Numbered from the stretch's first letter, positions 18,480 to 27,707 are shown. The stretch is DNA of 64,000 nucleotides from Pseudomonas sp. PB106 (GCF_009764645.1 NZ_RWIM01000064.1:1-64000), one strand, 5' to 3'. Translations and numbers: made by a program. The notes: a model not told the origin generated them from the letters alone.

Positions 18480-18798
18480 AAAAGCCCCATTTCCTACGCT
18501 GTGCGTCGACAGAGTAGACTTGTCGCCGCAAGCGCCTGACCGATAGGCTTTATCCCGTCGCTGTTAATTCAGCGACCCGGGGTCGAAGCCGGAAACTGTC
18601 AACGCGGTGCTTGCATGCCCTCCATTGAACTGTGGCTGTCACAGCTTCAGTTTTGCTTTATGGCGGGCCGTGTGGCGCGGGCCTTCTGGCTTTTCCGTGT
18701 TTGACTGGAAGTATCCCGACTTCGAACGCCACACGGTTCGCCACCCAACTTGTCGAAGAGTTGATGGCGACTTTCCTACTCAAATCGGAAGTCACTAC
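18480..18798 (+). promoter_or_regulatory. Long structured leader before the Bro-N gene
   Basis: About 300 bases upstream of the Bro-N start contain a perfect hairpin GTCGCTG/CAGCGAC (18557-18563 with 18570-18576, loop TTAATT) followed by CCGGG, then a stretch around TTATGGCGG (18658) and GCGGGCCTTC. The same hairpin, and a similar order of blocks, precede the DUF6124 gene on the minus strand near 58200. The promoter is probably near 18500-18535 but no clear -35/-10 pair was found. It could be a regulatory RNA leader; its function is unknown. Confidence 0.5.
18615..18704 (+). CDS. 29-codon leader ORF
   Basis: ATG 18615 opens a frame encoding MPSIELWLSQLQFCFM and 13 more residues, ending VARAFWLFRV with TGA at 18702-18704, 94 bases before the Bro-N start. 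No strong ribosome-binding site is visible (GCGGTGCTTGC precedes it). It sits inside the structured leader. The related leader near 58100 does not keep this frame, so nucleotide structure rather than peptide may be what is conserved. Confidence 0.35.
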   Translation: MPSIELWLSQLQFCFMAGRVARAFWLFRV

Positions 18799-19299
18799 AT
18801 GTCTGCGCAAATCCAAAATTCATCGTCGACCCATTTCACCCCCACCGCCTTCACCCGCCACAACCGCTTCCTCCACGCCTTCATGCAAGGCCACGAAGCC
18901 TGGTTCTGCGTGCAAGATCTCGGTCGCTTGATGGGCTATCCGCTGAACGAACGCCTAACCCTGAAACTCGATCCCGACCAGCGTCGCAATGTCCTCATGC
19001 GCAAGGACGGCGAAATCATCGATTGCGCGATGGTCAGCGCATCGGGCCTGTTCGCGCTGCTCGTCCATCACGTCGTCCCGGAAAACCGCTACCTGCGCCA
19101 ATGGCTGAGTCATGAAGTCATCCCGATGCTGCGCGAAACTTATTCAAGCCCAATGGAAAACCACCCGAGCCTGAGTTCGATGCATTGGGCAGGCGTCACC
19201 GTGCCGCTGCTGCACTGGCAACAGCAGGCGTGGGTCAAATGGCGGGATGTGCCGGAGTTGATGCACAGCCAGCGGCCGTATCCCGTACTGGGAACGTGA
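18799..19299 (+). CDS. Bro-N domain protein (phage antirepressor-like)
   Basis: This 166-residue protein begins MSAQIQNSSST. A Bro-N/antirepressor-type domain covers about residues 12-115 (AWFCVQDLGRLMGYP, SASGLFALLVHH, RYLRQWLSHEVIPMLRETY). Such domains occur in phage antirepressors and bind DNA. The frame is open upstream to 18607 through the leader; ATG 18799 is chosen because the similarity begins there. The C-terminal 50 residues are not a recognised domain. It stands alone without phage structural genes, and a strong bidirectional terminator follows. Confidence 0.8.
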   Translation: MSAQIQNSSSTHFTPTAFTRHNRFLHAFMQGHEAWFCVQDLGRLMGYPLNERLTLKLDPDQRRNVLMRKDGEIIDCAMVSASGLFALLVHHVVPENRYLRQWLSHEVIPMLRETYSSPMENHPSLSSMHWAGVTVPLLHWQQQAWVKWRDVPELMHSQRPYPVLGT

Positions 19300-19310
19300 A
19301 GCTGATTCCA

Positions 19311-19347
19311 AAAAAAAGGGGCGGACTTCTCAGTCCGCCCCTTTTTA
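19311..19347. terminator. Bidirectional intrinsic terminator
   Basis: A stem AAAGGGGCGGACT/AGTCCGCCCCTTT with a TCTC loop is flanked by A and T runs. It lies between the convergent Bro-N gene and the 61-residue gene and serves both. Confidence 0.95.
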
Positions 19348-19354
19348 TCTTCTC

Positions 19355-19540
19355 TTAAAACCGCGAAACACTCCGCATCGCATCCACCAGATACCGCATC
19401 GCAATCCGGTCACTTTCCGAAAGTTCCCGATAACGCTCCACCAGCTTCAACTCTTCCGAGTTCAGCCGACGTCTTCTGCGACCGCTGCCCAGGCAAGGAA
19501 AGATGCCCAACATGTCGGTAATGCCTTGTATTTTTGCCAT
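19355..19540 (-). CDS. Small helical protein, 61 residues
   Basis: The protein starts MAKIQGITDMLGIF, has an Arg cluster (GRRRRRLN) and ends with a helix LVERYRELSESDRIAMRYLVDAM. That last segment resembles C-terminal tails of small HTH regulators, but no complete DNA-binding fold is visible. GAAGGA lies 8-9 bases before the ATG. The shared terminator supports it as a real transcription unit. Function unknown. Confidence 0.6.
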   Translation of the reverse strand: MAKIQGITDMLGIFPCLGSGRRRRRLNSEELKLVERYRELSESDRIAMRYLVDAMRSVSRF

Positions 19541-19943
19541 GGACGATGTCCTTCTCTAATACGTCAAAGAACTGCTTAAACACCACATCGCCCTGCCCCT
19601 TACAGCAGCGCCTTGTGCCCTGCCGGCTAAATGGGTCGCGCCGGTCATGCCCATAGAATAGAAATTTATTCGGCGCTGAAAAGGGGTTTTTAGAGTAATT
19701 AGTCGAGAAAAGCAGATATGCCGTATAAATCAGAAGGTCCTGTCAGATTTTTAACCGACATGTCTTGTTTCATTGACACCCTGTCGCACTGAATCAACGA
19801 ATTTTGCATTGCGAGCGAACGGTTTAAGCTAGCGGGCATCTGTTTATAGTCCGTTGCGTTTGGCCGAAGGCTTGTCCGAACCGTAATTTCTGATCCAGCA
19901 CGTGCCAGGAACGGCGCGGGATTGCACACGACAGGTTGTATTT
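19541..19943. other. Gene-free divergent control region
   Basis: About 400 AT-richer bases between the minus-strand 61-residue gene and opgD. It contains TTGACA at 19773-19778 and TTTATAGT near 19843, which could belong to promoters, but no pair with good spacing was found. No convincing ORF, tRNA or repeat is seen. Confidence 0.5.
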
Positions 19944-21572
19944 ATGCACCGCAGGAATTTGCTCAAAGCGTCCATGGCCATTGCGGCTTACACCGGTCTT
20001 TCGGCCACCGGCCTGCTGGCGACCCGCGCGTGGGCGGCCAGTGGCGGCGCCGCTGATGGCGAGGCGCAGGCCTTCGACTTCGAGGCACTGAAGCGCCAGG
20101 CCAAGCAACTCGCTGGCAGCGCCTATCAGGACACTAAACAGGTGCTGCCGCCGACGTTGGCAACGATGACCCCGCAGAACTTCAATGCGATCCGCTACGA
20201 CGGCGATCATTCGTTGTGGAAGGAGAACAAGGGCCAGCTCGACGTGCAGTTCTTCCACGTCGGCATGGGCTTCCGCCAGCCGGTGCGCATGTACAGCGTT
20301 GACCCGAAAACCCGCACCGCGCGGGAGGTGCATTTCCGTCCGACGCTGTTCAATTACGAGAACACCTCGGTCGACACCCAGCAGCTCAAGGGCGATTTGG
20401 GTTTCGCCGGTTTCAAGCTGTTCAAGGCGCCGGAACTGGATCGCCATGACGTGGTGTCGTTCCTCGGCGCCAGTTATTTCCGCGCGGTGGATGCGACTGG
20501 CCAATATGGCCTCTCCGCGCGCGGTCTGGCGATCGACACTTACGCCAAGAAGCGCGAAGAATTTCCTGACTTCACCAAGTTCTGGTTCGAGACGCCGGAT
20601 CAGAACGCCACGCGTTTTGTGGTCTACGCCCTGCTCGACTCACCGAGCGCCACCGGCGCGTACCGCTTCGACATCGATTGCCAGGCCGAGCGCGTGGTGA
20701 TGGAGATCGACGCACACATCAACGCGCGCACCGCCATCGAGCAACTGGGTATCTCGCCGATGACCAGCATGTTCAGTTGCGGCAACCACGAACGCCGCAT
20801 GTGCGACACCATTCACCCGCAAATCCACGACTCGGATCGCCTGGCCATGTGGCGTGGCAACGGTGAGTGGATCTGCCGTCCGCTGAACAACCCGGCGACG
20901 CTGCAATTCAACGCGTTTGCCGACACCAATCCGAAAGGTTTCGGTCTGGTGCAGACCGACCATGAGTTCGCCAACTATCAGGACACTGTGGACTGGTACA
21001 GCAAGCGCCCGAGCCTGTGGGTAGAACCGACCACTGCGTGGGGCGAAGGCTCTATCGATCTGCTGGAAATCCCGACCACCGGCGAGACCCTCGACAACAT
21101 CGTGGCGTTCTGGACGCCGAAAAAACCGGTGGCTGCCGGTGATTCGCTGAACTACGGCTACAAGCTTTACTGGAGCGCGCTGCCGCCAGTGAGCACGCCA
21201 CTGGCGCGGGTGCAGGCGACTCGTTCCGGCATGGGCGGTTTCGTCGAAGGCTGGGCACCTGGCGAGCATTACCCGCCGGTGTGGGCACGTCGTTTTGCCG
21301 TGGACTTCACGGGTGGCGGTCTGGATCGATTGCCGCAGGGCACCGGGATTGAACCGGTGGTGACGTGCTCTCACGGCAAGGTGCAGGATTTCAGCGTATT
21401 GGTGCTGGATGACATCAAGGGTTACCGGATTCTGTTTGACTGGTACCCGACCAGCGACAGCGTCGAGCCGGTGGAGCTGCGGTTGTTTATCCGCACCAAC
21501 GATCGCACGTTGAGCGAGACCTGGTTGTACCAGTACTTCCCGCCGGCGCCGGACAAACGCAAATATCCTTGA
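19944..21572 (+). CDS. opgD: Glucan biosynthesis protein D (periplasmic)
   Basis: This 542-residue protein of the OpgG/OpgD family acts in the periplasm on the backbone of osmoregulated periplasmic glucans. The N-terminus [20 protein letters not shown] is a Tat-type signal (RR followed by a hydrophobic stretch and AWA), as known for OpgD. The mature part contains family sequences such as [14 protein letters not shown] and [12 protein letters not shown]. The frame opens at 19902, but ATG 19944 gives the intact Tat signal. It is monocistronic, followed by a REP doublet and a terminator. Confidence 0.93.
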   Translation: MHRRNLLKASMAIAAYTGLSATGLLATRAWAASGGAADGEAQAFDFEALKRQAKQLAGSAYQDTKQVLPPTLATMTPQNFNAIRYDGDHSLWKENKGQLDVQFFHVGMGFRQPVRMYSVDPKTRTAREVHFRPTLFNYENTSVDTQQLKGDLGFAGFKLFKAPELDRHDVVSFLGASYFRAVDATGQYGLSARGLAIDTYAKKREEFPDFTKFWFETPDQNATRFVVYALLDSPSATGAYRFDIDCQAERVVMEIDAHINARTAIEQLGISPMTSMFSCGNHERRMCDTIHPQIHDSDRLAMWRGNGEWICRPLNNPATLQFNAFADTNPKGFGLVQTDHEFANYQDTVDWYSKRPSLWVEPTTAWGEGSIDLLEIPTTGETLDNIVAFWTPKKPVAAGDSLNYGYKLYWSALPPVSTPLARVQATRSGMGGFVEGWAPGEHYPPVWARRFAVDFTGGGLDRLPQGTGIEPVVTCSHGKVQDFSVLVLDDIKGYRILFDWYPTSDSVEPVELRLFIRTNDRTLSETWLYQYFPPAPDKRKYP

Positions 21573-21597
21573 GGGATTGAGGCGCCTGGACGGGCCT

Positions 21598-21690
21598 CAT
21601 CGCTGGCAAGCCAGCTCCCACAGGTTCGGTGCGATACACAAAACCCGTATTCAACGCCAACCATTGTGGGAGCTGGCTTGCCAGCGATGA
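21598..21690. repeat. REP doublet, GCTGGCAAGCCAGC family
   Basis: TCATCGCTGGCAAGCCAGCT (21598) and its inverse GTGGGAGCTGGCTTGCC (21666-21690) face each other around about 42 bases. This is a second palindrome family, distinct from the GTAGGAGCTGCCG type. Confidence 0.95.
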
Positions 21691-21725
21691 AGGCAGCATT
21701 TCAACAAAAAACCATCAGACAAAAC

Positions 21726-21756
21726 AAAGCCCCGCCATCACTGGCCGGGGCTTTTT
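21726..21756. terminator. Intrinsic terminator between opgD and the OYE gene
   Basis: AAAGCCCCG-CC and GG-CCGGGGCTTT pair around a short loop and are followed by a T run. The A run on the other side lets it also end the convergent reductase transcript. Confidence 0.85.
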
Positions 21757-21773
21757 GCTTTCTCGCGACTCAC

Positions 21774-22880
21774 TCAATCGCGCAGATCAGACTCATGAAT
21801 CGGCTGATCCCGATGCGTCGCGCGCTGATACTGCGCCGGCCATACCGCTTGGCGCCCGCCCAGATCATCGTCGGCATGCAGCGGCCAATACGGATCACGC
21901 AGCAGCTCGCGGGCGAGGAAAATGATGTCGGCCTGACAGGTGCGCAAAATGTGCTCGGCCTGCGCCGGCTCGGTAATCATTCCCACAGTGCCGGTGGCGA
22001 TGCCTGACTCCTTGCGCACGCGTTCGGCGAAGCGCGTCTGATAACCCGGCCCCACCGGAATCTCGGCATTGGCGGCGGTTCCGCCCGACGATACGTCGAT
22101 CAGATCGGCGCCAAGGGTATGCAGACGGCGCGCCAGCTCCACGGTTTCATCCGGGTTCCAGCCGTCTTCAACCCAGTCAGTGGCCGACACGCGAACAAAC
22201 ACCGGCAGTTCCTCCGGCCACACCGCCCGCACCGCTTCAGTCACTTGCAGCACCAGGCGAATACGGTTTTCAAACGAACCGCCGTACTGATCCCGGCGCT
22301 GATTGCTCAGCGGCGAGAGAAATTGATGCAGCAGATAACCATGCGCAGCGTGCACCTCCACCACACTGAAACCGGCCTTCAGCGCACGTTTGGCGGCATC
22401 GACAAAGGCCTGAATGACGTCGGCAATCTGCCCTTCATCGAGCTGTTTGGGTTGCGTGTGTTGCGGGTCAAAGGCAATCGGCGACGGTCCGACCGGGGTC
22501 CAGCCGCCGTCATCGGGTTTGACGCTGCCATGCTTGCCGATCCACGGCCGATGAGTACTGGCCTTGCGCCCGGCGTGGGCCAGTTGAATGCCAGCGACCG
22601 CGCCTTGGGCGGTGATGAAGCGGGTGATGCGTTGCAGCGGTTCGATCTGTTCGTCGTTCCACAGGCCCAAGTCTTCGGCGGTGATCCGCCCGTCGGCTGT
22701 GACCGCCGTGGCTTCGGTGAATACCAGACCCGCGCCACCCACCGCGCGGCTGCCGAGGTGCACCAGGTGCCAGTCGTTGGCGAGGCCGTCGACGCTCGAG
22801 TATTGGCACATCGGTGAGACGGCGATGCGATTGGGCAGGGTCAGTTGGCGAAGGGTGAAGGGTTCAAGCAGCAGACTCAT
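21774..22880 (-). CDS. Old yellow enzyme family NADH:flavin oxidoreductase (YqjM/XenA-like)
   Basis: This 368-residue FMN-dependent ene-reductase has a TIM barrel. The N-terminal motif SPMCQYSSVDG contains the Cys of the YqjM/XenA subfamily that tunes the flavin. HAGRK and the FSVVEVHAAHGYLLHQF segment, with the FMN/substrate His residues, are present. It reduces activated C=C bonds and electrophilic xenobiotics using NAD(P)H. The physiological substrate is unknown. The gene is isolated and convergent with opgD. Confidence 0.92.
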   Translation of the reverse strand: MSLLLEPFTLRQLTLPNRIAVSPMCQYSSVDGLANDWHLVHLGSRAVGGAGLVFTEATAVTADGRITAEDLGLWNDEQIEPLQRITRFITAQGAVAGIQLAHAGRKASTHRPWIGKHGSVKPDDGGWTPVGPSPIAFDPQHTQPKQLDEGQIADVIQAFVDAAKRALKAGFSVVEVHAAHGYLLHQFLSPLSNQRRDQYGGSFENRIRLVLQVTEAVRAVWPEELPVFVRVSATDWVEDGWNPDETVELARRLHTLGADLIDVSSGGTAANAEIPVGPGYQTRFAERVRKESGIATGTVGMITEPAQAEHILRTCQADIIFLARELLRDPYWPLHADDDLGGRQAVWPAQYQRATHRDQPIHESDLRD

Positions 22881-23066
22881 GGGGCACCTCTCAAATCAGT
22901 GGGCAGGCTCCAGGGTTCTGTTTGAATAGTCGACGAGTGACAGGAAAAGGGTGCAGCACCCGCCCCCGCGGGCAAAAAATTCGACAAGACGTCACAAGGC
23001 CAATCAAGCAGTGCTTAGAGCCTAGTCGACAACGGGGGATCGGGGGAAATTCAAGAAAGATCGTCC

Positions 23067-23145
23067 GATCGCGGCCCGAACCTGCGGCTGCTCCTACAGA
23101 GCGCACTTCTATGTAGGAGCTGCCGAAGGCTGCGATCTTTTGATC
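23067..23145. repeat. REP pair
   Basis: A diverged inverse REP (23067-23098) is followed by a forward REP (23113-23145), between the start of the OYE gene and the end of recJ. The rest of the 266-base gap shows no ORF. Confidence 0.85.
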
Positions 23146-23146
23146 T

Positions 23147-24856
23147 TCAGCGCGGTTCGATATGAGCAATCATCAGTTGAACGGTCTCATTCCCCCGAAA
23201 CTCGTTAACGTCGAGCTTATAGGCGAGCTCAACCCACTTGATCGTCGGATTCGGCCAGATATCCCGGTCAATACCAAACGCGATGCCGTCCAGTTTCACC
23301 GAGCCACATTCGCTCTTCAGCACCACTTTCAGGTGTCGCTCGCCGACCACGCGCTGCTCGACTAACTGAAACACGCCATGGAACAGCGGTTCCGGGAAGT
23401 GCTGCCCCCAAGGGCCGGCGTGGCGCAGGGCGCGGGCCAGTTCGAGGTGGAATTCTTCCACCGCCAGCGTGCCGTCCGAGAGCATGCGCCCGGTGAGGTC
23501 TTCCTCGCGAAGTTGCCTACGCACTTCCGCGTCGAATGCCTCGGCGAACAGCGGAAAATTCTCTTGCGGCAAGGTCAGACCGGCGGCCATCGCATGGCCA
23601 CCGTACTTGGCGATCAGGGTCGGATGTTGCGCTGCCACCACGCTCAAGGCATCGCGAATATGAAAGCCTTGAACGGAGCGCCCCGAGCCTTTGAGCAAGC
23701 CATCACCGGCATCGGCGAAGGCAATGGTCGGACGGAAGTAACGCTCTTTCATCCGCGAGGCGAGAATCCCGATCACGCCTTGGTGCCACTCCGGATCGAA
23801 CAGGCACAGACCAAACGGCATCGACTCCACCGGCAAGTCCTTGAGCTGCGCCAGCGCTTCACGCTGCATGCCCTGCTCGATGGATTTGCGATCCTGGTTC
23901 ATGCCGTCCAGTTGCGCGGCCATTTCCCGGGCCTTGTTGGCGTCGGCGGTGAGCAGGCATTCGATGCCCAGGCTCATGTCGTCCAGACGCCCGGCGGCGT
24001 TCAGGCGCGGGCCGACGATAAACCCCAGGTCCGTGGAAGTGATGCGGGTGGCGTCACGCTTGGCCACTTCAAGGATCGCTTTGATCCCCGGCCGAGCGCG
24101 ACCGGCGCGGATTCGCTCCAGGCCTTGATGCACCAGAATCCGGTTGTTGGCGTCCAGCGGCACCACGTCGGCGACGCTGCCCAGCGCCACCAGATCAAGC
24201 AGTTCACCGATGTTCGGCTGCGGCTTGTTCTCGTACCAGCCGAGGCTGCGCAAACGCGCGCGCAATGCCATCAACACGTAGAAAATCACCCCGACGCCGG
24301 CCAATGCCTTGCTCGGAAAGTCACAACCAGGCTGGTTCGGATTGACCAGCGCATCGGCCTGCGGCAGTTCATCGCCCGGCAAGTGGTGGTCAGTGATCAA
24401 CACCTTGAGACCGGCCTTCTTCGCTGCCGCCACGCCTTCGACGCTGGAGATACCGTTGTCGACGGTGACCAGCAAATGCGGTTCACGGGTCAGAGCGACT
24501 TCGACGATTTCCGGGGTCAGGCCGTAGCCGTATTCGAAGCGGTTCGGCACCAGATAATCGACGTGCGCCGCACCGAGCAAACGCAAACCGAGCATACCGA
24601 CCGTACTGGCTGTCGCACCGTCCGCATCGAAGTCGCCGACGATAAGGATGCGCTGACGTTGCTCCAGCGCCATCACCAGCAAGTCCACCGCCGCATCAAT
24701 GCCTTTGAGCTGCTGGAACGGGATCAACCGCGCCAGGCTCTTGTCCAGTTCTGCCTCGGACTGCACGCCCCGCGCCGCATACAGGCGGGTCAGCAGCGGC
24801 GGAATATCACCGAGAAAGGGCAGCGTGGCAGGCAGTTGACGAGGTTCGATGCGCAT
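23147..24856 (-). CDS. recJ: Single-stranded-DNA-specific exonuclease RecJ
   Basis: RecJ is a 5'-3' ssDNA exonuclease of recombination and mismatch repair. The 569-residue product has the DHH-superfamily metal motifs GDFDADG and TDHHLPG, and the DHHA1 motif YGGHAMAAG. An OB-like C-terminal domain follows. The frame extends to 24961, but ATG 24856 (MRIEPRQLP) is the family start. The gene lies 55 bases downstream of yaeQ in the same direction, probably co-transcribed. Confidence 0.96.
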   Translation of the reverse strand: MRIEPRQLPATLPFLGDIPPLLTRLYAARGVQSEAELDKSLARLIPFQQLKGIDAAVDLLVMALEQRQRILIVGDFDADGATASTVGMLGLRLLGAAHVDYLVPNRFEYGYGLTPEIVEVALTREPHLLVTVDNGISSVEGVAAAKKAGLKVLITDHHLPGDELPQADALVNPNQPGCDFPSKALAGVGVIFYVLMALRARLRSLGWYENKPQPNIGELLDLVALGSVADVVPLDANNRILVHQGLERIRAGRARPGIKAILEVAKRDATRITSTDLGFIVGPRLNAAGRLDDMSLGIECLLTADANKAREMAAQLDGMNQDRKSIEQGMQREALAQLKDLPVESMPFGLCLFDPEWHQGVIGILASRMKERYFRPTIAFADAGDGLLKGSGRSVQGFHIRDALSVVAAQHPTLIAKYGGHAMAAGLTLPQENFPLFAEAFDAEVRRQLREEDLTGRMLSDGTLAVEEFHLELARALRHAGPWGQHFPEPLFHGVFQLVEQRVVGERHLKVVLKSECGSVKLDGIAFGIDRDIWPNPTIKWVELAYKLDVNEFRGNETVQLMIAHIEPR

Positions 24857-24911
24857 GGGGTAACGGAGACTTCTCTTTAATACGTGGGAATAATCAGTTG
24901 AAGCCGCGGGA

Positions 24912-25454
24912 TCAGCCGCGCTCGCCTTGCAGCCATTGCAACTGGACTTCGTGCTGACCACGGTCGTCGGTGACGAAAATCGTCCCTTCGCTGATCATCA
25001 CGTCCCACTTGATGACGCGAGGCATGTCCTTGGCCAGCGTCTCCAGCACTTCCTGCGGGACGGCGGCGATGTTGACGTTTTTCAGGTTCTTGATCGCCGG
25101 GATCACTTTGGTTTCCCAGACACGCAGGCTGCCGTAGGCCAGCAGGCTGGTGCGCTCGGTGCGACGCGAGCACCAGGTGAGGCGATCGGCATCTGGCTGG
25201 CCGACTTCGATCCAGTGCAGAACACGGTCGTCCAGGCTCTTTTCCCACAATGCAGGTTCATCCACGTCTGACAGACCACGGCCGAACGACAACTGCTCGT
25301 TGTACCAGAGCGCGTAGGCCAGCAGTCGCACGGTCATGCGTTCTTCGGTTTCCGAAGGGTGACGGGCGATGGTCTGCTTGACGCTCTCGTAGACGCTGCG
25401 GTCGAGATCGGTGAGGTTCAGTTCAAACTTGTAGGTAGTGGACGGCTGGGCCAT
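24912..25454 (-). CDS. yaeQ: YaeQ family protein
   Basis: This 180-residue YaeQ-type protein has a PD-(D/E)XK-like fold and poorly known function; the E. coli protein was reported to suppress loss of RfaH. The motifs YKFELNLTDLDR near the start and RMTVRLLAYALWYNE are typical. ATG 25454 (MAQPSTTYKF) is chosen over the upstream frame to 25577, which lacks similarity. It is paired with recJ here. Confidence 0.9.
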   Translation of the reverse strand: MAQPSTTYKFELNLTDLDRSVYESVKQTIARHPSETEERMTVRLLAYALWYNEQLSFGRGLSDVDEPALWEKSLDDRVLHWIEVGQPDADRLTWCSRRTERTSLLAYGSLRVWETKVIPAIKNLKNVNIAAVPQEVLETLAKDMPRVIKWDVMISEGTIFVTDDRGQHEVQLQWLQGERG

Positions 25455-25600
25455 GAACGGGCTTCTTGATACGAGGAAAGTCGGCAAGTCTAACCGATGC
25501 GGTAGGCAATCATCGAATTGATGGCGATCAACCTGCGGCGTCTGACAGCCGGCTATGTTAAAACGCTGTATCCGCACAGCCTTGTCCTACAGGATTCAGT

Positions 25601-26800
25601 ATGCCGTTCGCCAACAAACCGCTCTCGGGTGTGAAAGTCATTGAATTGGGTACGTTGATTGCCGGCCCGTTTGCCTCGCGTATTTGCGGCGAGTTCGGCG
25701 CTGAAGTGATCAAGATCGAATCACCGGACGGCGGTGATCCCCTGCGCAAGTGGCGCAAATTGTACGAAGGCACCTCCCTGTGGTGGTTCGTGCAGGCGCG
25801 CAACAAGAAGTCACTGACCCTGAACCTCAAACACCCCGACGGTTTGGCGATCCTGAAAAAGCTGCTCAGTGAAGCGGACATCCTGATCGAGAATTTTCGT
25901 CCCGGCGTGCTGGAAAAACTCGGCCTGAGCTGGGAAACCTTGCACGCGCTCAATCCGAAAATGGTCATGGTGCGCCTGTCCGGCTTCGGCCAGACCGGGC
26001 CGATGAAAGATCAACCGGGCTTCGGCGCGGTTGGCGAATCCATGGGCGGGTTGCGTTACATCACTGGCTTTGAAGATCGGCCGCCAGTTCGCACCGGGAT
26101 TTCCATCGGCGACTCGATTGCCGCGCTGTGGGGTGTGATCGGTGCGCTGATGGCGCTGCGGCATCGTGAGGTCAACGGTGGCCTCGGCCAAGTCGTCGAT
26201 GTGGCTTTGTACGAGGCGATTTTCGCAATGATGGAAAGCATGGTGCCGGAGTTCGATGTGTTCGGCTTCATCCGCGAGCGCACTGGCAACATCATGCCCG
26301 GCATTACGCCCTCCTCCATTCACACCAGCGCCGACGGCAAGCATGTGCAGATCGGCGCCAATGGCGATGCGATCTTCAAGCGCTTCATGCTCATCATCGG
26401 TCGCGAAGACCTCGCCAACGACCCGACGCTGGCCAGCAACGACGGGCGCGATAATCGCCGCGACGAGTTGTATGGCGTGATCGATCGCTGGGTCAATTCG
26501 CTGCCGTTGCAAACCGTGCTTGAGCTGCTTAATCAGGCCGATGTGCCGGCCAGCCGGATCTTCAGTGCCGAAGACATGTTCAGCGATCCGCAGTATCTGG
26601 CCCGGGAAATGTTCCTGCATGCCAAGCTGCCGGACGGCAAGGACTTCAAGATGCCCGGCATTGTGCCGAAACTCTCTGAAACGCCAGGCTCTTCCGAATG
26701 GGTCGGACCGCAGCTCGGCGAACATAATGCGCAGGTACTAAACGATCTTGGCTACGATGAGACACAGATCGCCCGACTGCGCGAAGACGGAGCCATTTAA
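25601..26800 (+). CDS. CaiB/BaiF (class III) CoA-transferase
   Basis: This 399-residue family III CoA-transferase has N-terminal PLSGVKVIELGTLIAGPFASR and EVIKIESPDGGDP, which are typical. The catalytic Asp is expected in the conserved region near residue 170. The enzyme moves CoA between carboxylic acids, such as succinyl-CoA or formyl-CoA donors. The substrates cannot be read from the sequence. It is transcribed divergently from yaeQ, and its 3' end overlaps the next gene. Confidence 0.92.
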   Translation: MPFANKPLSGVKVIELGTLIAGPFASRICGEFGAEVIKIESPDGGDPLRKWRKLYEGTSLWWFVQARNKKSLTLNLKHPDGLAILKKLLSEADILIENFRPGVLEKLGLSWETLHALNPKMVMVRLSGFGQTGPMKDQPGFGAVGESMGGLRYITGFEDRPPVRTGISIGDSIAALWGVIGALMALRHREVNGGLGQVVDVALYEAIFAMMESMVPEFDVFGFIRERTGNIMPGITPSSIHTSADGKHVQIGANGDAIFKRFMLIIGREDLANDPTLASNDGRDNRRDELYGVIDRWVNSLPLQTVLELLNQADVPASRIFSAEDMFSDPQYLAREMFLHAKLPDGKDFKMPGIVPKLSETPGSSEWVGPQLGEHNAQVLNDLGYDETQIARLREDGAI

Positions 26801-27707
26801 GCTGAAGCGCCAGCCACCACCACCCGACAACCGCGCCCGGCACTGGTGGACATGGCGGCTGTTTGGTCTGTTATGTCTGCTGGCCCTGTCCGCCGCGGCG
26901 CAAGCAAAACCGACGTTGATCTGGTTACTGCGTGATCTGCCGCCACTGACCATTTTCGAAGGCCCGAAAAAGGCTCAGGGCGTGATCGATCAACTGATGC
27001 CGATGCTGATGGCCGGCATGCCGCAATACGAACACAAGGTGATGCGAGTCAACCGCGCCCGTGGCTTGCAAATGCTTCATGAGAACCCCTTCGCCTGCGA
27101 CCCCGCCCTGCTGTGGAGCAAAGAGCGCGCGCAGTGGGTGGTGTATTCGATCCCGGCGATTCGCGCAGTGGCCAATGGCTTGGTAGTGCGCCAACAGGAT
27201 CGCGCTGTGCTTGATCAGTACCTGGTCAACGGTGAAGTGGACCTGTCGGCGTTGCTGGCCGCGACTGACCGAAAAGTCGGCGTCGTCGCCGAGCGCAGCT
27301 ACGGAGAATTCATCGACACCCGGCTGCATCAGGCACCCAGCGGCGCGCTGACGGCGCACTACGGCAACGATGCGCTGAGCAATCTGCTGTCGATGCAGCG
27401 CTTGGGTCGGTTGCAGGTGGTGCTGGGTTATTGGCCGGAGATTCGCTATCAGGCGAGACAGGCGCAGATCAATGAAGATGAGCTCGAGTTTTATCCGATT
27501 CAAGGCAACGGCAAATATCTGTCAGGCTACGTCGCCTGTTCCGACACCACGCAGGGACGTCAGGCCATCACCGAGATCAACCATCTGCTGCGCACCCTGC
27601 CCCACGATCGTCTGAATGAGCTGTACGCCGCGTGGCTGGACCCCGAAAGACGCGAGGACTATCTGGAGCAAGCCCGCCTGTTTTTCGAGCATCAGGCCGA
27701 GCAATAG
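26757..27707 (+). CDS. Periplasmic solute-binding-like protein (TIGR02285 type)
   Basis: This 316-residue protein is predicted to be exported. After a charged, Pro-rich N-terminus comes a hydrophobic segment (WRLFGLLCLLALSAAAQA), then a type II periplasmic-binding fold beginning TLIWLLRDLPPLTIFEG. It resembles the TIGR02285 family of unknown ligand. The start is uncertain: TTG 26748 or ATG 26757 both lie inside the CoA-transferase gene, and no better start occurs before the signal segment. No permease or sensor gene is adjacent, so a transport role is not supported. Confidence 0.75.
   Translation: MRHRSPDCAKTEPFKLKRQPPPPDNRARHWWTWRLFGLLCLLALSAAAQAKPTLIWLLRDLPPLTIFEGPKKAQGVIDQLMPMLMAGMPQYEHKVMRVNRARGLQMLHENPFACDPALLWSKERAQWVVYSIPAIRAVANGLVVRQQDRAVLDQYLVNGEVDLSALLAATDRKVGVVAERSYGEFIDTRLHQAPSGALTAHYGNDALSNLLSMQRLGRLQVVLGYWPEIRYQARQAQINEDELEFYPIQGNGKYLSGYVACSDTTQGRQAITEINHLLRTLPHDRLNELYAAWLDPERREDYLEQARLFFEHQAEQ

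Noticed and set aside
18799..19299. Prophage
   Set aside because: Only one antirepressor-like gene is present; no integrase, capsid, tail or lysis genes nearby.
23378..24880. 500-codon frame antisense to recJ
   Set aside because: recJ motifs are intact on the minus strand; the mirror frame is composition-driven.
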